Source: Prorocentrum cordatum (Eukaryota; Sar; Dinophyceae; Prorocentrales; Prorocentraceae). Taken from it: DNA of 64,000 bases. The notes under the pieces are model-generated. The model was not told where the DNA came from, searched no databases, and saw only the letters and a list, made by a program, of their open reading frames with translations. Of the stretch, positions 29,355 through 38,510 are shown piece after piece. The stretch is taken from contig CAUYUJ010001403.1 in the NCBI GenBank assembly GCA_963575745.1, positions 25,001 through 89,000 on the forward strand. Reading direction: 5' to 3'. The position numbers and the translations under genes were made by a program. Each line of letters starts with the position of its first letter. Position 1 is the stretch's first letter.

Positions 29355-29465
29355 CGACCCCCTCCTCCTCCCCCTCCTCCTCCTCCTCCTCCTCCTCCTC
29401 CTTTTCCTCCTCCTCCTTCTCCTCCTCCTCCTCCTCCTCTCCCTTCTCCTTCTCCTCCTCCGGAG
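29355..29465 (+). repeat. (CTC)n microsatellite
   Basis: About 110 bp of CTC/TTC-type trinucleotides. Confidence 0.9.
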
Positions 29466-29814
29466 CGTGCGGCGTCGCTGTCGAGGGCCCACCGCGGATG
29501 CATCGCCTAAGTACCGCGATGCCCTCCGCCCCCGCCCCCGAGACAGCCCCCCCCCCCTTTCCGTTGCCCCTCGCCCGCCGGCCTCCGAGCCGGTGGATGC
29601 GGACAGATTCGGGCCCTGGGGGGCCAACTGTACTCCAGATTTCGTAATAAAGGGAGGGGGGTCTCATTTCGGGGGGGGGGTCTCTTCCAGGCTATCTTGG
29701 AGGGCCTGGGGGGGTCTGGGGACGATGTTTTGGAGGGTTCTCCCACGGGGGAGGTCTGAAATGGCTTGCCTTGGAGGGTCCAGACCCCCTCCCTTTTATT
29801 ACGACATCTGGAGT

Positions 29815-30010
29815 ACACGCTGGTCGTTGAAAGCGGGCATTTTTGGACTGCCAGGTCCCAAGCTACTTCATGCTCCTTCCTATTCCAAGAATCGAGGTGC
29901 TTCTGCTTTGTGTTGTTCTGTTACTCTATGGGAGGGCCTGGGCCCAATTTATTCTATCCGCCTTCCTACTTCATGTTTTTACCTGCTTCTGCCGACCGAC
30001 GGGTACCCAC
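29815..30010 (+). repeat. CCTTCCTACTTC dispersed repeat, copy 2
   Basis: The fullest copy: GGTCGTTGAAAGCGGGCATT, AAGCTACTTCATGCTCCTTC, TATGGGAGGGCCTGGGCCC, CCGCCTTCCTACTTCATG and CCGACCGACGGGTACCC. Confidence 0.7.
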
Positions 30011-30164
30011 ATCCGCCGCCTGCCGAGCCCCCGAAGATCGATCCGCCAGACGGTGGCTGTGGATGAAGGGTCGCCTCGCGCCCCCGGCTCCTCCTACTCG
30101 GGGACTTCCACAGGAGGGTCGAGGAACACGGGGGTGTGCAGTTCATGAGCTCGGCGCTTCTGGC

Positions 30165-30307
30165 CAGGGCTCGAGCTAAACGGTGTTTTGGCAATTTCGT
30201 GGACCGTTTTCGTTTTGACTTCGTTTTGCAGCAAATGCGGAACGAAGACAGAACTAGGGATGACGAAAACAAAACGAAAACGGAAAACTCTGTTTAACTC
30301 GAGCCCT
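30165..30307. mobile_element. 143-bp hairpin element with 9-bp target duplication
   Basis: Ends CAGGGCTCGAGCTAAACGG and GTTTAACTCGAGCCCT are inverted repeats, and pairing continues inward through CCGTTTTCGTTTTG-type sequence on both arms. The exact 9-mer GCTTCTGGC flanks it at 30156-30164 and 30308-30316. A 9-bp duplication with long inverted ends is typical of Mutator-superfamily MITEs. Confidence 0.85.
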
Positions 30308-30316
30308 GCTTCTGGC

Positions 30317-30984
30317 AAAAGCTTGAGGCGTCGGGAACAAACACCACACACACCTAACAACATGGAGAGAGCATCGCCCGGGGGGGCGGGGCTCTCTTCA
30401 CCTCCACTGAGCATCGGCCGGGGGCGCTGCTCGGGGGGGGGGATCTGCCGCGGTCGATCGCCCAAGGGGGGTGCAACTGCCGCCGGGGCCACGAGATGTC
30501 CCAGATGTCATGGCCCCCCCCACCCATCTTCTTTAAGTATGCTCTCTGACCCCCCGGCGCCCGCGGACGTTCCTCGGGCCATGATGCGCTAGCGCAGCTG
30601 GCGCCCCCCTCCTCTTGCCCCCCCTTCTTGGAGGCACCCAGTGCTACGCACTCGATCCCGGGCTGCCGAAGCCCAGGCTTTCAGTCGTTCTCGCAGGTTC
30701 CGGAAGGCTTTGCAGCCCCAGGATGCTTTCCCGCATCCCGCCGGGGGCATTCTGGGTGTGCCGGCATCGTCCCGAACGGCCGCTGGGGGCTCTCGTTACG
30801 GCCCGAAAACCACCGATTCTCCCGGAGCTCCGACATGTTGAGCAATGATATTGCGGAAGGTTCACCCAGGGGGCACACCAGGCCCCGTGGCCTTCAAAGA
30901 ACGGACAGCTGATTCAAAACAGAAGCGGGCGAGGTAAAATTTTCAGTCTGATTTCGGCATGGGGGTAAAGTTGTTCAGAGAAGC
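30317..30984. other. Unassigned stretch
   Basis: No gene recognised; frames on both strands near 30615-30912 lack any domain. Confidence 0.4.
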
Positions 30985-31095
30985 TACGGGGTGCAACCTG
31001 CGTGGCGCAAGCCATGTGGCGTCATCGATGTGGTACAACCCAGAGCATATGGGTGGGGCAACATATGTGGTGCAGACGATGTCGTGCAGTCTTTG
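30985..31095 (+). repeat. GTGGTGCAAT-type minisatellite
   Basis: Six to eight decayed units such as GGGTGCAACCTGCGTGG, GATGTGGTACAACC and TATGTGGTGCAGACG. Confidence 0.65.
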
Positions 31096-31559
31096 ATCTG
31101 CAAGCTAATCCAGGGGGCGGCCAAGGGGCCGCCGCGGGCGCTGTCTAGGGTCTAGGCGGAATCCGTGTAGATGCCAGCCAGTTGCTGCGTGAGGCGTTCC
31201 AGAAAGGGCCTCGCCTTCAAGGGTCGAAGGAGTTGTCATCATCCCTTCATCGGCGGAAGGCGGCGGAAGTCAAACGATAGCGGACCCGCCGGCGGAAGCC
31301 AGCGGAAGTACAAGATGCGCCCCCAAGAGATGGTGGCATTGGGTTCAGGGATTCCGGGATCGGCCAGTAAGCGAAGTTTGAATTTTCAGTGCAAGCGCCT
31401 TGTGGCGCATGTCGTAGTAGGCCCGCGAGCAGATTGGGAGTTCCAGCCCTTCTGCCGGGCACATTCCTCAATACATAGCCGCCCCTGGCGCCGGAAGCCT
31501 CAGGGAAAGACAGACTGCATGCAGGTGACTCGATACCCGTCTGTTCTTGGACCCCCCTA
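31096..31559. other. Unassigned stretch
   Basis: Contains GGCGGAAG repeats (31250-31310). No gene recognised. Confidence 0.4.
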
Positions 31560-31715
31560 GATCCTGGTCTACTTTTGGCGCCTTCCTACTTTAAGCGTAG
31601 GAATGGTATGATTCGATGTGTGTTCGCGATTCTCTGGGAGGGTCTGAATCCAAGCTACTTTCTCCGCCTCCCTTCTTCAAGTTCTCACCCACTTCTCCCG
31701 ACCGACGGGTACCCC
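31560..31715 (+). repeat. CCTTCCTACTTC dispersed repeat, copy 3
   Basis: Has GGCGCCTTCCTACTTTAAGC, CTCTGGGAGGGTCTGAATCC, CCGCCTCCCTTCTTCAAG and CCGACCGACGGGTACCC in the same order as copy 2. Confidence 0.65.
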
Positions 31716-32060
31716 CCCCTAGTTAGCCTTCCCTTCTGTCGACCCTGTGGGCCTCCGCATCCCTTGGGCGCCCGAGGGAGCGCAAAGTACTCGCGCATCG
31801 CGCCGTCGGTCTCGAGCCAGCCCCGGTGCTCCGTTCTCCAGGGCGGCGGCACGAGGGCGCGAAAGGAGCCGCGCGTTATGCAACGCATGGAGCGATGCGC
31901 AGCGACTTGCGACTCATGATCTCGGAGTCGGTGGAAGAAACGACCGGCTTTTCAAGGAGTGATCTTGCCCCAGAAGTTGAAGCGTGAAGGTGGGGTGGGA
32001 TTCCTGTTGTGGTGTTTCCTCACGGCGTCGCAGTTTATCAATTGACTTCGAGTCTCGGGG

Positions 32061-32096
32061 CCCGTGGCCATTCTGGCTCGAGTCATTTTGCTTCTG
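32061..32096 (+). other. Relict spliced leader upstream of ankyrin gene 1
   Basis: CCGTGGCCATTCTGGCTCGA plus G (32062-32082) equals the dinoflagellate SL (consensus CCGTAGCCATTTTGGCTCAA plus G) except three transitions. It is followed by TCATTTTG, the remains of a second, truncated SL copy. It ends 57 bases before the ATG. SL sequence is added to mRNA by trans-splicing, so its presence in the genome indicates re-insertion of a processed cDNA. Confidence 0.85.
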
Positions 32097-32139
32097 TCGT
32101 AGCTAACTACGCATCTAGCGGCCTTCAACACTGTGCAGA

Positions 32140-33264
32140 ATGGGAAGGGGTGGCAGCAAGGGCACGGAGACGCCTCTGCGCTTCGCGATCGGGGACCAGG
32201 TGCTGTGCAACACGTCGAGCGGGTGGGAGCCAGGGACCGTGGTGGACCATTGGTACACCCAGGAGGGCTTCCCGCCGAACTTCTACGCCCCCTACCAGGT
32301 GCAGCTCAACGACGGCACCTTGATTTTTGTCCCCGAGGACCTTCCGCAGCTCTGCCGCGAGCGGGTGCTGGTGTGGTGGGAGAAGGCGTTCAAGACCGCC
32401 GGTGGGAAGGCACCCATGGCGAGCAAGGTCCGAGCCGCCGCCACAGGAGTCAACGTGGACGAGCCGGACTGCAACGGCACGACGGCTCTGGCGGAGAGCG
32501 TGCGCAACGGCTGGCATGACGTCATGGGGGTGTTGCTGGACCTCGGCGCCACCGCGAGCACAGTCAACAACAAGGGCCAGACCCCCTTGCACCTGGCAGC
32601 CTCCGCCAAGTGCACGACGCCGGAGCAGGTGAGCTCTGCAGTGGAGGCCCTCCTGAAGGCCCGGGCGGACCCGAACGTGCAGGACCAGGACCCGGAGAAG
32701 GACGCCGACTTCACCAGCAAGTCGTTCGAGGAGCGCGAGAAGCACCGCACGGCGCTGCACTACTGCGCCGCCTGGGACTACGTCGCCGCGGCGCGGCTGC
32801 TGCTGGAGGCCCGGGCCGACCCGAACATCATTGATGGCCAGTACAAGACGCCCCTGCATTTGGCAATCGAGGAGGAGTCCTCAAAGGAGATGGTTTCCCT
32901 GCTGCTGGAGTTCAAGTCCGATCCTGACAAAGGCAATATGGAGATAGGCCTGAACTCATCCTATCTTCTTGAGGCCGCGCGTAACGGTAACTCCGAACTG
33001 GCTTCTGCTCTGATCAACGCCAAGGCCAACATCGACATCGTCGGGAAGAACGGCATGACCCCTCTCATCATGGCTGTCAGGTGCAATAAAGCCGACGTGG
33101 CGAAGCTGTTGATTGACGCAGGGTGCGACACTGCTGTCAAGGCGATGGGCAAGACTGCCAGTGAGCTTGCGCTGAAGAGCCCTGACGCAGGGCTAAAAAG
33201 GCTGCTTGGTATGCAGGGCAGCACGGGTCCCGATGACGTCAGGAAGAATTTGTTCTTGATGTGA
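32140..33264 (+). CDS. Ankyrin-repeat protein, copy 1 (374 aa)
   Basis: Intronless, ATG 32140 to TGA 33262-33264. Residues about 12-80 (LRFAIGDQVLCNTSSGWEPG through YAPYQVQLNDGTLIFVPED) form a small beta-rich module like the DxVxC/SH3-type domain seen before ankyrin repeats in other dinoflagellate proteins (from memory). Residues about 105-345 hold ankyrin repeats with recognisable TALAESVRNGWHDVMGVLL, TPLHLAA, TALHYCAAWDYVAAARLLL, TPLHLAIEEES and TPLIMAVRCNKADVAKLLI helices. No signal peptide or membrane segment, so probably cytosolic or nuclear, acting in protein binding; the partner is unknown. About 99% identical over most of its length to copy 2, which differs mainly at the N-terminus (GGSKGTET for GGKGKGKGK) and C-terminus. 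Confidence 0.92.
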   Translation: MGRGGSKGTETPLRFAIGDQVLCNTSSGWEPGTVVDHWYTQEGFPPNFYAPYQVQLNDGTLIFVPEDLPQLCRERVLVWWEKAFKTAGGKAPMASKVRAAATGVNVDEPDCNGTTALAESVRNGWHDVMGVLLDLGATASTVNNKGQTPLHLAASAKCTTPEQVSSAVEALLKARADPNVQDQDPEKDADFTSKSFEEREKHRTALHYCAAWDYVAAARLLLEARADPNIIDGQYKTPLHLAIEEESSKEMVSLLLEFKSDPDKGNMEIGLNSSYLLEAARNGNSELASALINAKANIDIVGKNGMTPLIMAVRCNKADVAKLLIDAGCDTAVKAMGKTASELALKSPDAGLKRLLGMQGSTGPDDVRKNLFLM

Positions 33265-34009
33265 ATGCTGCGCCCGCACCGCAATCGTGCACCAGTGGAG
33301 GATATTTCGCAGCTGTAGAGTTGTTGTCGGGTTTCAGTTTGCCGAGCAAGCTTTATGCCTTCTAGTTGCAGGAAGCGGGCAGTGTGTTGATTAAGGGTGT
33401 GTGTTTTCCAATCTGGAATTGCGTACAGGGGTGAACTTCTGTAGGCTCCGCATCTTCTCCAGACCAAGCTTCGTGTCTCTTTTCTCGCCCTCGCTTCCTC
33501 TCGAACCCTGGCTCCAAGGAGAAGGTGCAAGTTCTTTAGTTGCACGCAGCGCTCGGCAGGTGCCCGCGAGATCCCTCACAGATTGCAGGCAGTTAAGGCG
33601 TGCGTCCCGAAGACCGCTAGCCGAAGGCTGAATGCGATAGACCTCGAGGCGGCTTGGGAGGGGGGAGGGCGGCATCGGGGTCCGTGGTGAGCGGTGCAGG
33701 GGGGGAGGAGCGATGGCGCATGGCTGTTTCCGCCCCCCAGGCAGCTTCTAGCCCTGGCCCTCGCCCACAGGCAGCTTCGGAGCGTAATACACCGCGGGCG
33801 CCGCCGTTTTTTGGGGTGCTCGCGTGCGCCCGTGTCGACCGCGGCACCGATGCAGGAGGAGGAGGAGGAGGAGGAGGAGGAGGTGGAGCACGGCGCCGGG
33901 AAGCAGCGAAGACAGCGACGCGGGAACTCGGAGGTCGAGAAGGGCAGCGCCTTGTGTGGGCAGCCTCTCTGCAACCGGGCGCCACGACCGGGGACGGGCG
34001 GTCCGAAGG
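33265..34009. other. 3' flank of ankyrin gene 1, with (GGA)n
   Basis: To about 33835 this is duplication unit 1. A (GGA)n run lies at 33850-33892. The rest is unassigned GC-rich sequence. Confidence 0.5.
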
Positions 34010-34150
34010 ATTGCAAAAAAAAACCCAGGTGAACGAAGGATTGCAAAAACAACCTAGGGTTGCAAACCTTCGCAGGATTGCAAAAAAAAACCTTCGCAAG
34101 AGGTTTGTTTGCAATCCTTCGCAAAAGGTTTTTTTGCAATCCTTCGCTCA
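34010..34150. repeat. GGATTGCAAAAAA hairpin repeat cluster
   Basis: Alternating direct and inverted copies of a unit of about 22 bp: GGATTGCAAAAAAAAACC on + and GGTTTTTTTGCAATCC on the other side, linked by TTCGC(A/G). Adjacent units can fold into several stacked hairpins. Confidence 0.8.
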
Positions 34151-34294
34151 AACGGGAGGGGGTTATGGGAGAGGAGGGGGGTGCGACGATCGCTGCGTGC
34201 AGTGTCAGCCCCGCCGCTGCGCTCATACCTCGATCATGGTCGCCCCTGGCGCCGGGAAGCGCTGGGGAACCCGGCCGCGTGCAGGGGATGTTCT

Positions 34295-34480
34295 ACGCTA
34301 GGTTCACGCGGCGTTCGCGCGACTGCGAGGCCGGCGAAGACATTCAAGGTTGAGTTCTGCGACCTGGAAGCACCGAGGGACACGGCAACGCCACAATATC
34401 CGACGGAATTCAACCTTGAACGATCTGGGCCGTGATCGATTCAAGGTTGAGAGATCGACGCGGTGTCGAAATTTTTTGCG
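34295..34480. repeat. TCAAGGTTGA inverted-repeat element, copy 1
   Basis: ATTCAAGGTTGAGTTCTGCG (34345 on) is mirrored by GACGGAATTCAACCTTGAACG (34399 on), followed by a further ATTCAAGGTTGAGAG. A diverged copy with the same order lies at 43225-43475. Confidence 0.7.
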
Positions 34481-34887
34481 CGCGCCGACGCCGCGCGAGC
34501 CTACCGTACCCCTAGGAGGTTCCAACCTACTTTAGCCTCGATCACCAGAAAGAGTTTCGAGCACCAGAAAAGTACCCCCAAACTCGAGGGTGCTCACGTG
34601 TCGGGCCCTGGGAGACACTCGCCCGACACTGTTTCGACACTCTTTTGACACTCTTCCAGGTGCTCGAAAGTATTTCTGGGACGGGGCCCTTGAGTACGAT
34701 GGGAGCAACATAACCGTACCCCCCACCCTCGCCATATCCCTCCCTTCCGTCCAGCGTGTAGATCTCCGCATCCTCTGGGCGCCCGAGGGGGCGCAAAGCT
34801 TCTGACGCTAGTCGCCCCGGCCGACGCGAGCCAGTCCGGGTGCCCCCCCCCCCTTCTCCAGCCGGAGATCTTCTGGCCGGGGTCTCA
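34481..34887. other. Unassigned stretch
   Basis: Contains GACACT repeats near 34610-34655. No gene recognised. Confidence 0.4.
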
Positions 34888-35113
34888 AGCAGTGCCGAAG
34901 CGTCCTGGCTCGCCTATATACCAAACAATGTTCTAAGAACCTTTTGAGGTTTCCGGGAAATGTTCTTAGAACATTTCTGGCTGGGACTGTCTTGGTTTAA
35001 CACATCGGTTTAATGTTCTAAGCACATTGTTTCTGTTCTGAGAACTTTTTGGGGTTCTAAGCGCATTTCGTGGTAGGACTATAGGAATGCTGGGACGGTC
35101 GGTCCCTGCTCAA
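34888..35113 (+). mobile_element. TTCTAAGAAC hairpin element, copy 3
   Basis: Closely matches 27065-27296: AGCAGTGCCGAAGCGTC, CCTATATACCAAACAATG, several TGTTCTAAGAAC-type boxes, TGGTAGGACTATAGGAATGC and GACGGTCGGTCCCTGCTCA. The bases beside the ends are TCAA on both sides. Confidence 0.75.
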
Positions 35114-35634
35114 GGGTCAGTCCAGACCAGGGTCAGTCAGCCTTGCAGGGCCCCGCATGATCTCGCAGGATCTTGCAGCAGCCTGCACCCGAGCCCGGCG
35201 CAGTGCAGCCCTTGCCCTGCAGCATTTTGAAAGACTCATCGCTCTGGCTAACCCCGTCTGGATTGACCCCCGCTTCTTGAGCCCCGATCCATCGGCGTCA
35301 CCCAACATACTGATACTGTGTGTGTGCGTCGCCGCGACGCGCGCACCGAGAAATCCTATAGTATATGCGTCGTGGCGGGCGCTTTCTGGCCACACCGCTC
35401 TGGAAAGGAGGACAATCAGTATTAGTATTTCCCTGTGCGTCTCCATCCAGGGCGGCGGCCCCCCCCCCGCGCCACTTCCGTCCACCCCGTGGGCCTCCGG
35501 ATGCCGTGGCCGCCCGCAGGGTCGCGGAGGCGCTCTCGCGCCGCGGCGCGGGCCGCGGCATGGGTGCCCCCGGCTCCGTGCAGGGCGGCGGCGCCGGGGG
35601 CGCGAAGGCCGGAGGTGTCTGGGAGCTGTGGCAG
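35114..35634. other. Unassigned stretch
   Basis: Overlapping open frames on both strands, none with a recognisable domain. Confidence 0.4.
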
Positions 35635-36115
35635 AGGCACGGCCGCTCGGGTGTTGCTGGGAGTACCCCTGGCCCAAGGTACCCCCAGGATTTTCGGGGT
35701 GGCCAAGGCGGCCTCCTTGGGCACCCCTCACGAGGCCCAGAGGACCCCATGGCGGCTCCGAAGTGGAGCGAAAAGCTGGGGTTAAGTCGGGCGTGTCCCC
35801 CTACAGGGGGATGTATGACGAAAAATAGAAAATACCCCAAACATACCCCAGAAAGGTCAAAAGATTGTCCAAAAATAGTCCCCAGACCATTTTTTTTTTG
35901 GACTCTTTGGGCTTGTTTTTGAAGTATTTTTTTTTTTTCGTCGAAAATCCCCCTGGAGGGGACAGGCTCGACCCAAAGCTGGGGGCACCGTGGGCCAGGG
36001 GCACTGCTGGCAGCACCCGAACCGTCGTCGCCGGGCCCGGCGTGGGGGCCCCTGCGGCCCTGGCGGCGTGGTCTTCACGGGGGGAGAGGCTGGAGCCGGA
36101 CATGCCCCTCTGCAG
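35635..36115. repeat. Imperfect inverted repeat (fold-back)
   Basis: Left arm about 35635-35820 (TCGGGTGTTGCTGGGAGTAC, CTGGGGTTAAGTCGGGC, TCCCCCTACAGGGGG) is complementary to right arm about 35945-36040 (CCCCCTGGAGGGGACAGGC, TCGACCCAAAGCTGGGGGC, GGCACTGCTGGCAGCACCCG). The right arm lacks a segment of the left. The centre holds T-runs and AAAATACCCC repeats. Confidence 0.65.
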
Positions 36116-36639
36116 GAGAAAGGCTCGAAGATAGTCAAGGAATGACCCTGGGAAGCAATCAGTAAACCCCCCTCCCCCCCCCCCTTCCCCCCCCCCTTGT
36201 TTATTTTTTGATGTGCTAACGATATCGCCGGAGGGCGCCGCCCAAAATAATTATTCATTTTATTTTCTGTGCTAACGATATCGCCGTGGGGTTTACTGTT
36301 TGCTTCCCGGGGTTAGTCCGGGGACGATGTCTCCACATGTTTTGACCATTGCGGCACTTTTTCTCGCTCTTTTCCCTCTTTCGTCCAAAGTCCGCCTGTA
36401 GGAGGACATGCCCGACCGAAGGATAGGCGCAGGAAGGGACGCATCGACCCCCAATCGCCCGCTGATCGCCGATGGGGGCCCAGACAGCCCCAACCTGCCC
36501 AGGAGCGTGCGAATTTCACGATCAAGGGCCTATCGCCGATCTATCGGCGGTGCGTCGCCGATTCCAGGTCGACGTGTCCCCTCCTATGCCAGTCCCTCCT
36601 ATCGTTGCCCATCAGATCCTGCCCCAAGGATCGAGGAGT
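36116..36639. repeat. Dispersed GGGACGCATCGACCCC repeat
   Basis: 36150-36200 is C-rich; GATATCGCCG with GTGCTAACG occurs twice at 36213-36285. 36425-36610 (GGGACGCATCGACCCCCAAT, CGCCGATTCCAGGTCGACG, TATGCCAGTCCCTCC) shares blocks with 27310-27350, 27723-27770 and 50575-50910. Confidence 0.5.
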
Positions 36640-36719
36640 GAAGGTGGGGCAGAGTTCCTGTTCTGGTGCTTCTTCACGGCCTCGTGGGTCTCTCTCTTAA
36701 CGTCGGGTCTCGGGGTCGG

Positions 36720-36755
36720 TCCGTGGCCATTCTGGCTCGAGTCATTTTGGCTCCG
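36720..36755 (+). other. Tandem relict spliced leaders upstream of ankyrin gene 2
   Basis: TCCGTGGCCATTCTGGCTCG plus AG (36720-36741) is a full 22-nt SL relic with the same three transitions as at gene 1. CATTTTGGCTC (36743-36753) directly after it is an unmutated but truncated second relic. The ATG is 79 bases after the first relic. Confidence 0.88.
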
Positions 36756-36820
36756 TTTTGATTGCGCATCCTGCGACTCTGCAGACGCTCGCGACCCGCT
36801 CTCCCTTCTCACTGTGCAGA

Positions 36821-37954
36821 ATGGGAAGGGGCGGCAAGGGCAAGGGGAAGGGGAAGCCTCTGCGCTTCGCGATCGGGGCGCAGGTGCTGTGCAACACGTC
36901 GAGCGGGTGGGAGCCAGGGACCGTGGTGGACCATTGGTACACCCAGGAGGGCTTCCCGCCGAACTTCTACGCCCCCTACCAGGTGCAGCTCAACGACGGC
37001 ACCTTGATTTTTGTCCCCGAGGACCTTCCGCAGCTCTGCCGCGAGCGGGTGCTGGTGTGGTGGGAGAAGGCGTTCAAGACCGCCGGTGGGAAGGCACCCA
37101 TGGCGAGCAAGGTCCGAGCCGCCGCCACAGGAGTCAACGTGGACGAGCCGGACTGCAACGGCACGACGGCTCTGGCGGAGAGCGTGCGCAACGGCTGGCA
37201 TGACGTCATGGGGGTGTTGCTGGACCTCGGCGCCACCGCGAGCACAGTCAACAACAAGGGCCAGACCCCCTTGCACCTGGCAGCCTCCGCCAAGTGCACG
37301 ACGCCGGAGCAGGTGAGCTCTGCAGTGGAGGCCCTCCTGAAGGCCCGGGCGGACCCGAACGTGCAGGACCAGGACCCGGAGAAGGACGCCGACTTCACCA
37401 GCAAGTCGTTCGAGGAGCGCGAGAAGCACCGCACGGCGCTGCACTACTGCGCCGCCTGGGACTACGTCGCCGCGGCGCGGCTGCTGCTGGAGGCCCGGGC
37501 CGACCCGAACATCATTGATGGCCAGTACAAGACGCCCCTGCATTTGGCAATCGAGGAGGAGTCTTCAAAGGAGATGGTTTCCCTGCTGCTGGAGTTCAAA
37601 TCCGATCCTGACAAAGGCAATATGGAGATAGGCCTGAACTCATCCTATCTTCTTGAGGCCGCGCGTAACGGTAACTCCGAACTGGCTGCTGCTCTGATCA
37701 ACGCCAAGGCCAACATCGACATCGTCGGGAAGAACGGCATGACCCCTCTCATCATGGCTGTCAGGTGCAATAAAGCCGACGTGGCGAAGCTGTTGGTTGA
37801 CGCAGGGTGCGACACTGCTGTCAAGGCGATGGGCAAGACTGCCAGTGAGCTTGCGCTGAAGAGCCCTGACACAGGGCTGAAAAGGCTGCTTGGGGCAGAT
37901 GCCAGCGCGGGTGCGGATGAAACTGGGAAAAGGAAGAACTTGTTTTTGATGTGA
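36821..37954 (+). CDS. Ankyrin-repeat protein, copy 2 (377 aa)
   Basis: ATG 36821 (context GCAGAATGGG, the same as copy 1) to stop 37952-37954, no introns. The frame is open 63 bases further upstream but that part lies in the SL-derived leader. Domains as in copy 1: an N-terminal LRFAIGAQVLCNTSSGWEPG module and ankyrin repeats from about residue 105 to 345. Over the shared ~990 bp I count about eight base differences, several of them silent; protein changes include D/A in the first domain, S/A in an ankyrin helix and I/V near the last repeat. Its C-terminus (GADASAGADETGKRKNLFLM) differs from copy 1 (GMQGSTGPDDVRKNLFLM) but both end KNLFLM. Confidence 0.92.
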   Translation: MGRGGKGKGKGKPLRFAIGAQVLCNTSSGWEPGTVVDHWYTQEGFPPNFYAPYQVQLNDGTLIFVPEDLPQLCRERVLVWWEKAFKTAGGKAPMASKVRAAATGVNVDEPDCNGTTALAESVRNGWHDVMGVLLDLGATASTVNNKGQTPLHLAASAKCTTPEQVSSAVEALLKARADPNVQDQDPEKDADFTSKSFEEREKHRTALHYCAAWDYVAAARLLLEARADPNIIDGQYKTPLHLAIEEESSKEMVSLLLEFKSDPDKGNMEIGLNSSYLLEAARNGNSELAAALINAKANIDIVGKNGMTPLIMAVRCNKADVAKLLVDAGCDTAVKAMGKTASELALKSPDTGLKRLLGADASAGADETGKRKNLFLM

Positions 37955-38510
37955 ATGCTGCGCCCTCCTTGCCCACGTACAGCTGCCAGTGGAGCGCGCT
38001 AAGTGGCTGTAGAATATTGTCGTGCTTCTTTTTTCTCGGGCAAACGCTCTGCACCTAGATGCAGGAAGCACACCATTGTTTCTTTTAGGGTGTGCGTTTT
38101 TATTTTCGATCCGTAAGTGCGCTCTTCGAGGGGTGAATTATTGTAGGCTATGTATCTGCTCCAGGCCTAGATCCGTTTCTCTGTCATCCCCCTTTCCCTC
38201 CTCCCATACAAGTTATTTAGTTGTACGCAGCGCTGGGCGTGTGCCCGCGAGTTTCCTCACATATCGCAGGCAGTTGCAGGCGTGCGTCCCGAAGACCGCT
38301 AGCTGAATGCTGAATGCGATAGATCCCGAGGTGTGGGAGCGCTGAGGGTGGCATCAGGATTCGTGATGAGTGGAGCAGGGGGGAGGAGCGATGGCGCATG
38401 GCTGTTTCCGCCCCCCGGGCAGCTTCTAGCCCTGGCCCTCCCCGACAGGCCGCCTCGGAGTGTAATACACCGCGGGCGCCGCCGTTTTTGGTTGCTCACG
38501 TGCGTCCATG

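Larger units (their letters stand above)
31980..33835 (+). repeat. Tandem segmental duplication, unit 1
   Basis: Aligns with 36640-38510 from GAAGGTGGGG, about 150 bp upstream of the ankyrin ATG, to the CACCGCGGGCGCCGCCGTTTTT block about 550 bp downstream of the stop. Flanks are clearly diverged with many indels, whereas the coding sequence is almost unchanged. Confidence 0.88.
36640..38510 (+). repeat. Tandem segmental duplication, unit 2
   Basis: Second unit, offset about 4.68 kb from unit 1. Shared downstream blocks include TTTAGTTG(C/T)ACGCAGCGCT, GGCGTGCGTCCCGAAGACCG and GATGGCGCATGGCTGTTTCC. Confidence 0.88.
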
